From contig JALGPY010000005.1 of assembly GCA_023055425.1 (NCBI GenBank), positions 75,123,495 to 75,187,494 of the forward strand: DNA of 64,000 nucleotides, read 5' to 3'. Made by a program: the position numbers and the translations under genes. Of the stretch, positions 53,881-64,000 are shown one piece after another. The notes under the pieces were generated by a model. It was not told the DNA's origin. It saw only the letters and a program-made list of their open reading frames with translations, and ran no database searches. Each line of letters begins with the position of its first letter. The first letter of the stretch is position 1. This stretch comes from Linanthus parryae. Lineage: Eukaryota > Streptophyta > Magnoliopsida > Ericales > Polemoniaceae.

Positions 53881-56082
53881 TCACACACTCACACTCTCTC
53901 TCTGTCTCTCTCTCTCTCTCTCGTATAACATTCTCACAACTAATCCCATAATTATTTGTCTCTTTTCCCTCGAACTCTCTCTCTCTCTCTTATAACTCTC
54001 ATATAACACTCTCTCTGTTGTAGTAGATGCCCTAGATGCAATCTATAGTTAGTGTGAACATTGTTGGCTAGAATATTCATTTATTATTTATGGAAATATT
54101 TAATATAATGAAGTCTTTAGATTCTGAATGTATCTGAAATATCCCCAGTTCATTATATCGATTAACAGGACGATCACTATAGACTAGTATGTGGGTAGAT
54201 TGATATGGAGATATCAAGTCTAACACATGGGTATACATTAGGAGTAATGGCATACTGGATTGACCCACAACGAGAAGACTACACTAAGTTATGTTAACGT
54301 CACAAGTGCTTCTCGTAGTGCTAATGGTGTTGTAATCCTTAGACTTGAAGTCACTACATACTCTAGTTGTGAAATATCATGCTTCGATATTATTAAACGT
54401 GACACCGTCACTGGGTAACTATAAAGATAGTCATTGGGAATGATAGGAAGCAAGCTTAGAGATGATAGTGATGTAGAGAGGATTTTTCCCTCCCACATAA
54501 AGGGAGCAAATATCCATGGCCACTCGAGGGGCAGTTCTTATGGAATGTCTAGCCAGACTTAGATACATCAATATGGAGATATTGATGTTATATGTATAGA
54601 TAAGCCTATTCCCAGGATCGAGAAACCATCAATTGGATATACGAGTGTGAAAATTATGTCTCGCGTCCAATCCGGATATAGAGACAAAGGGATAGATACA
54701 AAGCGGTAACATTGGGCACATGGTTTTTCGGATCACTGAATTTTCTTTTAGTTGGGTGGCATAGATGTGTTGCTAGACACCGCTCTATATTTGTAATAGT
54801 TACTGCCAAATAAGTAGAACCCTATATGGTCACACACAGAATGGGTTAAACTGGAATTGGATATTAATTAGTTGGAATAATTAATTTAAAGGATCATAAC
54901 GCAACCACATGCAAAGTTAGTAGGACTAATTTGCAAGGTGGACTAATCCGTGTATGGACAAGATTATTGGGGTAACTATGTAGTTAATAAGGAGTTATTA
55001 ACTATATATGGGCACTCTAGCTTAGTATTTCCTAAAAACAAGTCATTATTGAGAGAACATAACAATGCAAGGAGAGAGACAAGAAAGAGGCCGAAGCCTC
55101 TTACCCGTCCGCCCCTAGCGCCGTCATCCACCCCGTGGCGCGCCGCTTCGTGCTCTGTTTTGCGTGATTTTTTTTCCTCCTTCTTCCCATTTCTAGCACT
55201 ACACGTGGAGGAGGATTCCAGATACAAGATCCAAATGTGTGGATACCGTAGAGACGAATACATAATTCTTCATAGTGATCACACAATCTAAGGTACACAA
55301 TTCACCATCCCTAATCATTTTATCAATGCTTGCCTACGATTCGTGGTGGGGTTTGAGCGGGATTTAATTTTTTTTTATTCCGTTTCGTTACCTGCATCAA
55401 ATCCCAACACTCTCATCTAAAAAACACACTATCTCTCCTTGAATCACGTCTCTCTCTGGTCTATGTTTTTAGATACGCATTTTAGTTGGGCCTTTCTAGG
55501 TTTGTGTTTATAGAGAGAGATATGGGAAAATTTTAACCTGTCAATTTATGGGTGCTTTCTGAAAAAGCGGTTAGGTCATCAAAGGGTCACGTAGGTCTAT
55601 ATCCGACCCCACCCAAAAGATATGGGTCAAACAAGTTCGGGTTTGGCCGGTCACTTGAAGGGTTTGAGTTTGCACGGGCGGATCTTACTCACTTGAAGGT
55701 TCTGAGTTTTCATAAGAGAGTTAAGCCTCGACTTGCCTGTACATAACTTTAAATAAGGCATAGAACGTCACGAATACGGATGATGCATAATGCGCAGATG
55801 GGTAAGAAAGAGGTTTGCATTCTATTACTTCTTAACACCATTTGGGTTGTGCAAGAGCTTGCTTGCAGAGAGGCCGAAGGAAAGGAGATGGTGGAAGAAG
55901 AAGAAACGGAGAGTTAAATCACTCTCGGAGTCATTCTGAGGTAACTTGGTTGGGCCGTCAACCTTAATTTACAAAGCACTCATTGGTAACCAACCAAATT
56001 AGTTTTACGTTTTATAGTTCTTTGCACTTTTAATAACTAGATAGATTAAAAAAGAAGTTTACCTTTATTTTGGTAGGTCCAA
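53881..56082. other. Anonymous sequence, possibly old LTR-type DNA
   Basis: No coding sequence I can support. The tract 54,020-55,300 has the even, non-coding texture of an LTR or leader but no boundary, primer site or second copy is visible. Confidence 0.3.
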
Positions 56083-56368
56083 TCTATAACACAATCAAAG
56101 GATATGTCATTTCCTTCAATTGAGATGAATAAACAATTACTTATTCATCCCTCTTTTTGGTTGGATTTTTATTACAAAATCAGTTCTTCCTCCGCTTCTT
56201 ATTAACACATGTTTGTTAACATGTGTTACACACACTCCACATGTACTACACACACTCATGTATTACACAATATGTGAGTGCTATAAAACAAATTGTTAAC
56301 CAACCACACGTATTACACATTCCTCATGTTAACAAAATCAAGTGTTCTTCAAAATAAAGAAAATACTT
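56083..56368. repeat. Dispersed repeat, third copy
   Basis: Direct-orientation relative of 32,743-32,990 (GGTAGGTCCAATCTATAACA, ACACACTCCACATGTA, AACAAAATCAAGTGTTCTTC). Confidence 0.7.
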
Positions 56369-56519
56369 CTACACCCAACACAAAAGCCCAATTCGAGAAT
56401 TGAATACAGTTCAAAGTCGCAAGAATGCTTCAAAGGTTTAGATATGTGGAACACCACTCACCTTTCTTCAGACTGTGTTTGATTATATGTTAGTGTGGAA
56501 ATTTTGGTTTCTTAAGATC

Positions 56520-56880
56520 TCAATTTCTTAATGAAGAGAACACAAGAATTTTACGTCTATGAAATTCTTCGAGATTTGGTTTGATCGAATGATTTTTCTG
56601 CAGAAAAGTGTAGGTTTGTTATAAGTAACAGGTCGAGTATGGATACGGGTGCAAGTATCTTTAGATTCATAGTTTTCTGACATGTTCAGTGTTCGGGTTC
56701 AAGTCTTTCAGGTGTTTTCTGGTTTCGTCGGGTGTTGTATTGGGTCGGTTCGGGTTTGTAAATTCCAGTCCCGTACTCGGTCAATTGCCATCCCTCTCAC
56801 CAAAGCAGTGAATCCCAATTTCTTTCAGTTTCTACTTAGCAAGATGGGGCTACACAATCCATCTTGAGGGGGGTATTAAA
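56520..56880 (+). pseudogene. Copia-like element remnant (end of pol and polypurine tract)
   Basis: Plus-strand counterpart of 37,185-37,500: L-T-K-A-V-N-P and F-Q-F-L-L-S-K-M-G-L, then ATCTTGAGGGGGG. Confidence 0.5.
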
Positions 56881-57413
56881 AAATAATAAAGAATCAATTT
56901 CTTCTATCTCTATTTTAGGGGATGTTATGTATATGAGATAACGGAAGGTTCGAGTTAGATAATTGATTAATGGGCTATGTCATGGGTTGCGTTGTTTTGT
57001 AGCTAAAATGTACCAATATTATGTCCCATGACATTATCTTAGCCTACATATATTATCTTAGCCCATATTGTTTTTCTTGCACATATGGAATTCTCTAGAA
57101 TTTCTCCAGTAGTTGTAGGAAGAAATATATACACACACTTGTAAGTGAAAGGTATGTAGAATCTTTCACATAAATATCTAGCTGTAAGGAGGTGGTAAGC
57201 TTCGAGGCTTTCAATCTCCACCATTATATATTAGATTGTGTGGAATTTTCCAAGGGGGAGGCTCAAGTATAAATAGGAGTGGCCTCATTTGCCACATCCA
57301 TCAATCCAAGCACTGTAATCACTCTCAATAAGTAATAGAAGCTCTCTTTCTTCTTTCAGTGTTCTTCTAGGCTTACCTTAAAGGTTCAAGTGCCGCACGG
57401 GTTAGCAAAGAAG
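56881..57413 (+). repeat. LTR-like sequence absent from the paralogous block
   Basis: The stretch from about 56,975 to 57,425 has no counterpart in the 37-kb copy, where flanking sequence is continuous (GATTAATGAG then CTGGCATAGC). It has AGTATAAATAGG near 57,266 as TATA box and a CT-rich leader afterwards, which suits a solo LTR. Exact ends and duplication are unclear. Confidence 0.45.
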
Positions 57414-58100
57414 TCAGCCCTGATAGTTGGCATAGCTGCAACTAGTGAGAAGTAAATGCTCACCAATGGTGCGGCCAAAATGCAATAAATCAAGCATACC
57501 AGGATTCTTCTTTCCACTGAACCTTGACTTCGGATGTATGAACACGTTATTAAAGGCCGTATTTGGTTTTAGAGAATTTTCCCAACCTTGTACCCAAGTC
57601 AGTGTCCACATTATCAGACTTACCGCGAATTTTGTTGGAGCAGGTGCGTAAGCATACTCTCTCCACGATCGTGGACAGAACTCGACACGCATTTTCCAGA
57701 ACCAAAAGTTGGAATGATAACCACATTTTATGAGATCATCCACAAGTTTCTTAGTAGAGTTCAATGAACTCATGAGTAGCTGTAAATTCTGAATGTCAGC
57801 CGCATATGCGCCCCCCAACATGGACATCATAGTCTTAAAAATTAGACCACATAAGTCTTGCATGTCCCCAACCATCCTAGCATTACCTTTACAAGCCCTA
57901 GGGATTATAACTACCTTAACCTCAAAAGTACTATCTTGGCCCTCCACATATTTCTTCCCGAAACAAATTCCATAACTACTCAGCAGTTCTAAGCCTCCAT
58001 GACACCTTCCCGCCTTGAATTTCAGAAAGACTGCTTACAGCATGCCCTCCACAACAGCTCGTATATCCTCTTTTGGCCGTACCTCACCCATATCTCTGAA
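57414..58100 (-). pseudogene. Third copy of the inverted-repeat arm sequence
   Basis: A 177-codon minus frame (57,947-57,414) with D-L-C-G-L-I-F-K-T, N-L-Q-L-L-M-S-S-L-N, S-W-R-E-Y-A-Y-A-P-A-P and L-D-L-L-H-F-G-R-T-I, plus an upstream frameshifted piece to about 58,100. It is more open than the arms at 34,751-36,481 and may be closest to their source. The protein is not recognised; a truncated host gene or transposon-borne gene are both possible. Confidence 0.6.
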
Positions 58101-58124
58101 GATGGAGACACAAGGGAAAAACTC

Positions 58125-58715
58125 GCGGAACAATTTTTGTCCCTTTTGGTGAAGAAGCCTAACAAGTGTTTCTTAGAGTCACAACATGTTACTTTAGATC
58201 TCTTATGTGGTTGTTGTAAGGGAGTAGAAGTAATAAGTTTCATGTTTGAATGGGGAATGCACCTTTCACAGTTTGTGTTGTATTCAATTCTAGTTTGGAG
58301 AGGACTGCAGAGCTAAGTAATGTGGAATACTTATTCATTGTGGAGATGTAATTTTCATCCACGAATGAGGAAGGAGAAACTGCATATGAATACTGATTAT
58401 GCGGAATTGTACTTGAGAGACATAATCTAGGCAGCACGAGCTCTCTTCGGAAAGTGTTCCTTCTTTAATAACATGAGAAACTTCTTTTTGGTTTCATGAC
58501 TACTTAAGGCATTTTTCTTTGTACTTCGCTTCTTTTGGTAGATTTGACAGCCTTCAATTGATTTACATATTTAGCATTGAATCATGTGAATATTTTGATA
58601 CATCCGTTTAAATATGGAAAAAATGGTACTCAAGCTAATTATTATCTTTTTTGACTGTATGTTTAATTATGAACAAGAGGCTTGAAAGGTTTACTCGTCC
58701 AGGAAAATAAAGGTA
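58125..58715. repeat. Block duplicated at 40,600-41,110
   Basis: Direct copy of the 40.6-kb block. The match ends at AAAATAAAGGTAA, directly before the copia LTR at 58,721. Confidence 0.8.
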
Positions 58716-60091
58716 AATAATGTTGGATAATCTCGTGAGTTGAAGTTTAAGCTCAACTTAAGCTCATGAGATAACCCGGTGATTGAGGGTGTTACGGTAC
58801 AATGTAGTTCAAGTGAATGAGCAAATTGTCCGTGTAATTTGTGTTGAGATGACATTCATTAGGCTGCAATTTTTAGGGAAGAATTGTGTTGAATAAAAAT
58901 AATAAACACACGCGGACCGCTTTGGGCGAGTCTGGGTCACTGGTCGACCCATATATAATACGGTGCTAATATTTTTATTACACATAATTAATTGTCTCCT
59001 GGAAATTTATTTTCCCTAGTTGAAACGTACATAACGTACGTGAAGATGAAGAGGGCGTATGTTTGCCCAGCTGAACGATCTTCCCTAGTGGCTATAATTG
59101 AGAAATGAGTTTTCAATCCAACAGAGCACACAATAATCATCTCTCTCACTCTCAATCTCCATCTCGTTCTTGCTCCAAAGTAATTTGTTCATCTGAAATG
59201 CTAATTCTGAGTTTGATGCTAAGTTTTCTTGATTTCTCAAGTATTATGAGTTTTTGCTTTGTGTAACTGCCCCGTTTCAGTTTTAGTTATGAAATCTTTG
59301 ATTCTGACTGGTGTTTAATTTCTCTATAGATTAAAACCCTTGTTTCGGTAAACTTGCGATATGATTTTAGTCAGGTTGTGTAGTTTAGTTTCTTTTCCTA
59401 AGTTATCAATTTGTGCATATCACTCGTCCGGGTACAAATAATGTAATCTCTTGTTGTGCTATTTCCCTTCCTACCCTTGAGAAGTAATTGTTAGGTCACA
59501 TTGTAGTTAGTTATGGTCATATGATTTCAATTTTTCTTTACCTTCCCCATTACTTCCCTGGTCCCATAAATGTATAGGTGTTTTTATGTTTATGCCATGT
59601 TTTCATTTAAGTTAGTTTATTTCCACTTGTTAAAATGTACTTATCAGTTTGTTGTCCTGTTGTTCAGGGCATAAGGTTTCTATTTGGTCTCAGATTGTTG
59701 CTATTGTTTTTCCACTCTATGGAACTTGATGGTATGTCATGTTACAATTTAAAATCAACTTTGATTCTTCATTTGAATTCAATTTTCCAATTGCTTTGTT
59801 ACTCCATGTGTTTTGTATTGTACTTGCCTCATACTAATATTTTGCATGAGTATCAACTTAGGTGAGCAGTTTGGTTATTCCTGTACTATCTTGTTAACCT
59901 CTATCTTGTAATCTGGTATCTACTTCTTACGTGTTTACCTAAGACAGTTTTGTCTGTCACTGTGCAACTTTCGAGAAAGGCTCAAAATTTTATGTTGCGA
60001 TCCTTACTTTTTATACTAGTATTGTATCTAGTTTACGAGAAAAAAAAACTTTTCTCGTTTCTTATATTTCTCCTATTGGTGACAGTTCGAG

Positions 60092-61050
60092 ATGTCTTCG
60101 GGAATTGACACTGCTTTGATTCCGGGCACCCAAGAGGCTTGCTTCACGTTGGTTGAGAGTATACCGGCATTTGTTGCTTCGAGTGGATCTCAAGTCATGG
60201 GTTCAACTACCGTGGTTGGTATATCATTTTTTGGTGTGTCAAGCGGTTCTCAAGGGATGATTTCGAGTCTTTCATCAGGACTCTCGGAGTAAGTTTTTCG
60301 TCATTCGTTGAGGTCTCCTCTTATCTTGGATTTGCACCAAGCTCGCTTGAAATGTGAACGCCTACCCCTGTATTAGTGACTTCAAGTAGGGTTGGAGCTC
60401 AAACGGCGGCATCGTGATTTTGCCAAGTCTACACGGCTAGTGATCATGTTACACCATTTGTTGGTAATCCGATCATAGTATCAGGTCAAGGGCGTCCCGG
60501 CTTCGTCGAGAAGCCTGAGAAGTTCAACGGAAAAGACTTTAGGTTGTGGCAACAAAAAATGAAGTTCTACTTGACCACTTTGTACTTGGATAGGTTCTTG
60601 ATAGAATCCAAGCCTGAGATACCAGAGAGTGCTGATTTTCAGCAAGTTGCGGCTGTAGATGCTTGGAAGCAGTTTGATTATCTATGTTGCAACATCATCA
60701 TGAACAGCTTTGAGGACGCATTGTATAGTGTTTATGCTCACATGGAAACCTCCAAATAACTCTAGAATGCGCTTGACAAGAAGTACAGAGTCCATGGATT
60801 GTGGACACCAGCAGTTCATCGCAACAAGGTTCTTCCATTATCAAATGGTAGAAACTAGGCCTGTGATGGAGCAGGTTCACGAGTTGCAGGTCATGCTGCA
60901 TGAGATGCATCAATAGGGCTTGACCATGAGTGAATCACTCAAGGTGGTATGTGTCAGGGATAAGCTGTCAGGTTCTTGGAATGGGTTCAATGAACACATT
61001 TTGTACAAGAAGAGACCTCTGAAACTAGATGCACTCATTTAGAGGATTCG
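60092..61050 (+). pseudogene. Copia Gag, frameshifted
   Basis: ATG 60,092 opens a Ser/Gly-rich start that stops at 60,292. From about 60,500 the UBN2-type Gag domain appears (K-F-N-G-K-D-F-R-L-W-Q-Q-K-M, L-Y-L-D-R-F-L, A-W-K-Q-F-D-Y-L-C). A TAA follows at about 60,757, and further pieces up to 61,050 lie in other frames (E-L-Q-V-M-L-H-E-M). Confidence 0.8.
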
Positions 61051-61119
61051 CATAAAAGAGGATACTCTTAAGGATCAGAACTCCCTCTATAAAGTGACCC
61101 ATGGGAAAGAAAGGCCCAT

Positions 61120-61938
61120 ATGGTGGAGGAGATCTCTTATCCTCGGATAACCTCTAAGGGAGATAGTTTGAATGCACCAAATAAGCGTGATGGGAAACTA
61201 TCAGATAAGGGAGGAATTGGGAAGAAATTCCTAGGAAAAGGCTATAATTGTAAAGCAAAAGGTCACCGCTCGGTGGACTGTACCAAGAAAGGGAAGGCTG
61301 TATATGGTGGCAAGAAGAACCATGATGACTTGTCTGAGGTGGATGACTTAGTCCACGATGTCGGGGATATGAATCTCTCTTATGTGGTCACAGAGGTGAA
61401 TCTTGTTGGCAGAAATTTGAGGGTGTGGTGGATTGACACCGGAGCTACTCGCCAAGTTCGTTGTGATAAGTTGTTGTTCACCGAATATAAGGAATCCAAT
61501 GATGGAGAAATTATCTTCATGGGTAACTCCGTGATTGCCAATGTTAGTGGCAAGGGAAAGGTTGTGCTGAAGCTGACTCCAGGACGTCTGTTGACTCTCA
61601 ATGATGTACTCCATGCACCTTATATCCGAAAGAACTTAGTGTCTGGAACTCTTCTTACAAAGAATGGATTTAGACTAGTTTTTGAGTTGGATAAGTTCAC
61701 TTTTATGAAATGTGGAGTTTATGTTGGTAGGGGTTACCTTAGTGTGGGGTTGGTCAAAATGAATGTTGGAACTGTGTACCCTCCAGTTGTTAGTGAAAAA
61801 ACTTCTACTTCTTCTTACTTGATTGAGTTGTCTATCATTTGGCATGGCAGATTAGGTGACGTAAATTTCAATTCAATTCGAAAATTGATGCAAATTGGTC
61901 ATCTACCTAAAACGAAAATAGACTCAAGTCAAGTGTGA
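61120..61938 (+). pseudogene. Copia zinc knuckle, protease and pre-integrase segment
   Basis: A 272-codon frame. The knuckle near residue 45 reads G-Y-N-C-K-A-K-G-H-R-S-V-D-C and has lost its first Cys. The protease motif W-W-I-D-T-G-A-T-R near residue 105 is intact. H-A-P-Y-I-R-K-N-L-V-S and, near the end, W-H-G-R-L-G-D-V-N mark the GAG-pre-integrase domain. The frame stops at 61,938, where integrase begins in another frame. Confidence 0.82.
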
Positions 61939-62978
61939 AGCTTGTGTAGAAGTTAAATTAACAAAACAACCTTTCCACGATGTCACTAGAAGTACAAATC
62001 CTCTTGAATTGATACATTCTGATCTTTGAGATTTAAAATTTGTTCAAACAAGAGCAAGGTATAAGTACTTTGTTACTTTTATAGATGATTGCACTAAGTA
62101 TAGCTATGTATATCTTTTTAAGCGTAAGGATGAAGCCTTAAGTTCATTCGTGAACTATAAAATTGAGGCTGAAAATCAACTTGGAAAGAAAATAAAGTCA
62201 CTACGGAGTGACAGGGGCGGTGAATATGAATCACCATTTGAACAAGTGTGTGCTGAAAATCAGATTATTTACCAAACAATGGCACCTTATTCGCCACAAC
62301 AAAAACGGTGTTCCTGAGCGAAAGAATAGGACGTTAAAGGAAATGATGAATGGTATGCTCTTAAGTTCTGGGTTTCCCTAGAACATGTGGGGGAAACAAT
62401 CTTATCTGCGAACCATATTCTAAGTAGAGTTTCTCGAAAGTAAATTGATAAGACTCCATATGAGTTATGGAAAGGCCACCCGCCTACTTATAAATTCTTT
62501 CGAGTGTGGGGTGTCTAGCAAAGGTGTTAGTACCACTTCCGAAAAAGGTTCGCATAGGACTAAACACGGTGGATTGTGTGTTCATTGGATATGCACATGA
62601 TCGTAGCGCTTATCGGTTTTTGGTTCACAAATCAGATATTCGAGACATACATCATAACACAATAATTGAAGCTAGAACTACATCGTTCTTTGAGGATGTG
62701 TTTCCATGTACGGAAAGGGAATCTGGGCACCCTTCTAAAAGGGTACGTAACCCGGAAACCGAGGAAAGTCCTATAGAGGATGAACCTCGACGGAGCAAAA
62801 GGGCTAGAATTAGTAAAACATTTTGTCCGGATTTCATAACCCTGGTGATGGATGATGAGCCAAATGAGTATAAGCAAGCGGTCTCTAGTACGGAAGGAAG
62901 CAATTAATAGTGAAATTGATTCTATTATGCAAAACCACACTTGGGAAGTGGTGGATCTTCCTCCTGGTTGTAAGCCCC
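61939..62978 (+). pseudogene. Copia integrase and start of RT, broken
   Basis: Integrase pieces in several frames: C-E-A-C-V, H-S-D-L, V-T-F-I-D-D-C-T-K-Y (Asp), L-R-S-D-R-G-G-E-Y (Asp) and a damaged V-P-E-R-K-N-R-T (Glu) near 62,310-62,335. From 62,506 a 133-codon frame gives the C-terminal part (F-I-G-Y-A-H-D-R-S-A-Y-R-F) and acidic linker. RT starts with M-Q-N-H-T-W-E-V-V-D-L at about 62,925 and is cut at about 62,978. Confidence 0.78.
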
Positions 62979-62984
62979 TTTTTC

Positions 62985-64000
62985 ACACATGAGATCTCCA
63001 TGAATGAGATAGATTGAGAGTTACCAGACAGTGTCAAGAACTTAGCTCTCAAGGAAAAAGAGAGTGAACCATCTCAAAGCCTTGAACCAGAAGATAATGA
63101 TGACGAAGATCCCTTTTCTATCATTTCTAGAGCATTGACCAGAATCTTCAAGATGAAAAAGAACTTTAGAAACAAAGACTTCAGCAGGGACAAACACATA
63201 TCCACTAGTAGCAGAGACTACAAATGTAAATCCTCTTCTCATGGTAATAAATCTAAATTAATGAATTTCTTTGAGTGTGGTGATGCATGAAACTTAATCT
63301 GAGATTGTCCACACAAGAAAATCAAACACTTTCAAAAGAAATACCACGACAGAAGAAAGAAAGCTACGGTAGCCTCTTGGAGTGATTCTGATTCCTCTAG
63401 TGATTCTGAATCTTAGGAAGAACAGGTCAACCTCTGCCTTATAGCCAAGCATGATGAAAGTTATGAAAAAAAAAACATTGATGTAATGGTAAACTGTTTG
63501 ATTTCAAAACTAGCATATGTCCTCTCAGACTACCTCAGAACAATGCTTTTAAATGAAGAGGACTATCTGAATGAAATCAGGATTTAAAAGAAAAAGTTCT
63601 TGAGGAAGCAAAAGAAAACTTGGAACTTGTTTGCCTAAATCAGAATCTTGAAATTTCTCAGAAGAAGTCTGACACAGATTTCAAGTCTCTGGAAACCATT
63701 TTCAAAACCTTGAAAACTCAAGTCAAGAAAGTAGTCACTGAAAAATCTCTCATGAGTGACAGCATGGTTGCTTTAAAACATCAATGTGATGAATCAAAGG
63801 AACAAAAGACTACTCTAACTGAGAAACTTCAAGATACTAAGAATGCTGTGACAAATCTGGTTGGCACAGAACACAATCTAAACCTGATTCTTAGAGGAAT
63901 TTTACAATCTGATCACAAAACTGGTATTGGCTATAATCCAAATTTTCCTAGAAAAAGCAACACCGGATTTGTGAAGGCTGGTAACCATTATTCGCCTAAG
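62985..64000 (+). pseudogene. SIRE-like copia Gag C-terminal region (continues past the window)
   Basis: In broken frames: L-A-L-K-E-K-E-S then an acidic D-N-D-D-E-D-P-F stretch, a degenerate knuckle F-F-E-C-G-D-A with D-C-P-H-K-K, the signature A-S-W-S-D-S-D-S-S-S-D-S-E-S, and a long Lys/Glu-rich coiled coil to the right edge. This order is characteristic of SIRE/Maximus Gag. Several stops show decay. It may belong to the same family as the RT fragment at 18,537-19,144. Confidence 0.75.

Larger units (their letters stand above)
58721..62978 (+). mobile_element. Ty1/copia element, decayed and truncated in RT
   Basis: It starts TGTTGGATAATCTC at a point where the 40.6-kb paralog gives the empty site. 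An LTR/leader of about 1.35 kb without ORFs precedes gag at 60,092. Gag, protease and integrase follow in several frames. The element breaks off after the first RT residues (V-V-D-L-P-P-G-C-K-P-L), where SIRE-like gag sequence begins. The 3' LTR is not in the window, and the end of the 5' LTR is not resolved. Confidence 0.8.

Overview
The window reads as an intergenic, transposon-dominated stretch of an angiosperm nuclear genome, probably a eudicot. Supporting signs are Ty3/gypsy Tat and chromovirus elements, Ty1/copia SIRE-like and other copia elements, an L1-type LINE with plant RNase H, a TRIM, MITE/MULE-type DNA elements and a few truncated host exons with GT-AG introns. No rRNA, intact tRNA, CRISPR or bacterial gene is visible, and no complete functional host gene was found. 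All identities come from reading motifs and repeats by eye; no searches were run.

1-18,536: a nested pair of Tat-lineage LTR retrotransposons. Tat-B lies on the minus strand (5' LTR 17,910-18,536; gag-pro, RT and RNase H leftwards, running off position 1). It was split inside its RNase H by Tat-A on the plus strand (729-13,541). Tat-A has two 628-bp LTRs that differ at about 6 sites and a CCTCC target-site duplication. It keeps an intact gag-pro but has lost most of RT and all of RNase H. Its 3' region carries a 54-bp tandem array and a 4.3-kb antisense, intron-containing gene with a plant mobile domain (PMD).

18,537-23,485: copia fragments (SIRE-like RT, an antisense transposon-protein-like ORF, a copia gag), AT-rich spacer, a possible Helitron 3' end and a LINE RNase H remnant. 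23,800-29,479: a decayed chromovirus on the minus strand with GTGGT duplications. 29,480-34,750: a two-exon 5' stub of a host-like gene, dispersed repeats and a possible MITE.

34,751-42,694: a roughly 0.86-kb-per-arm inverted repeat able to form a long hairpin, a third Tat fragment whose LTR is split by a foldback element that is itself split by a MITE, a solo TRIM-type LTR, an oxidoreductase fragment and a LysM-type receptor-kinase exon fragment. 42,695-48,995: a near full-length LINE on the minus strand with a poly(A) tail, 9-bp duplications and one frameshift at the RT catalytic motif.

49,005-53,030: a Mutator-like element with tRNA-like modules, an unrecognised host exon split precisely by a 950-bp MITE, a TRIM, and the terminal exon of a Gfo/Idh/MocA-type oxidoreductase. 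53,031-58,720: microsatellites, anonymous spacer and a block paralogous to 35.6-37.5 kb and 40.6-41.1 kb. 58,721-64,000: a decayed copia element running into a SIRE-like gag at the right edge.

The genes do not form a pathway. The window is a record of layered insertions, several of which can be ordered by target-site duplications or by an uninterrupted paralogous copy within the window.
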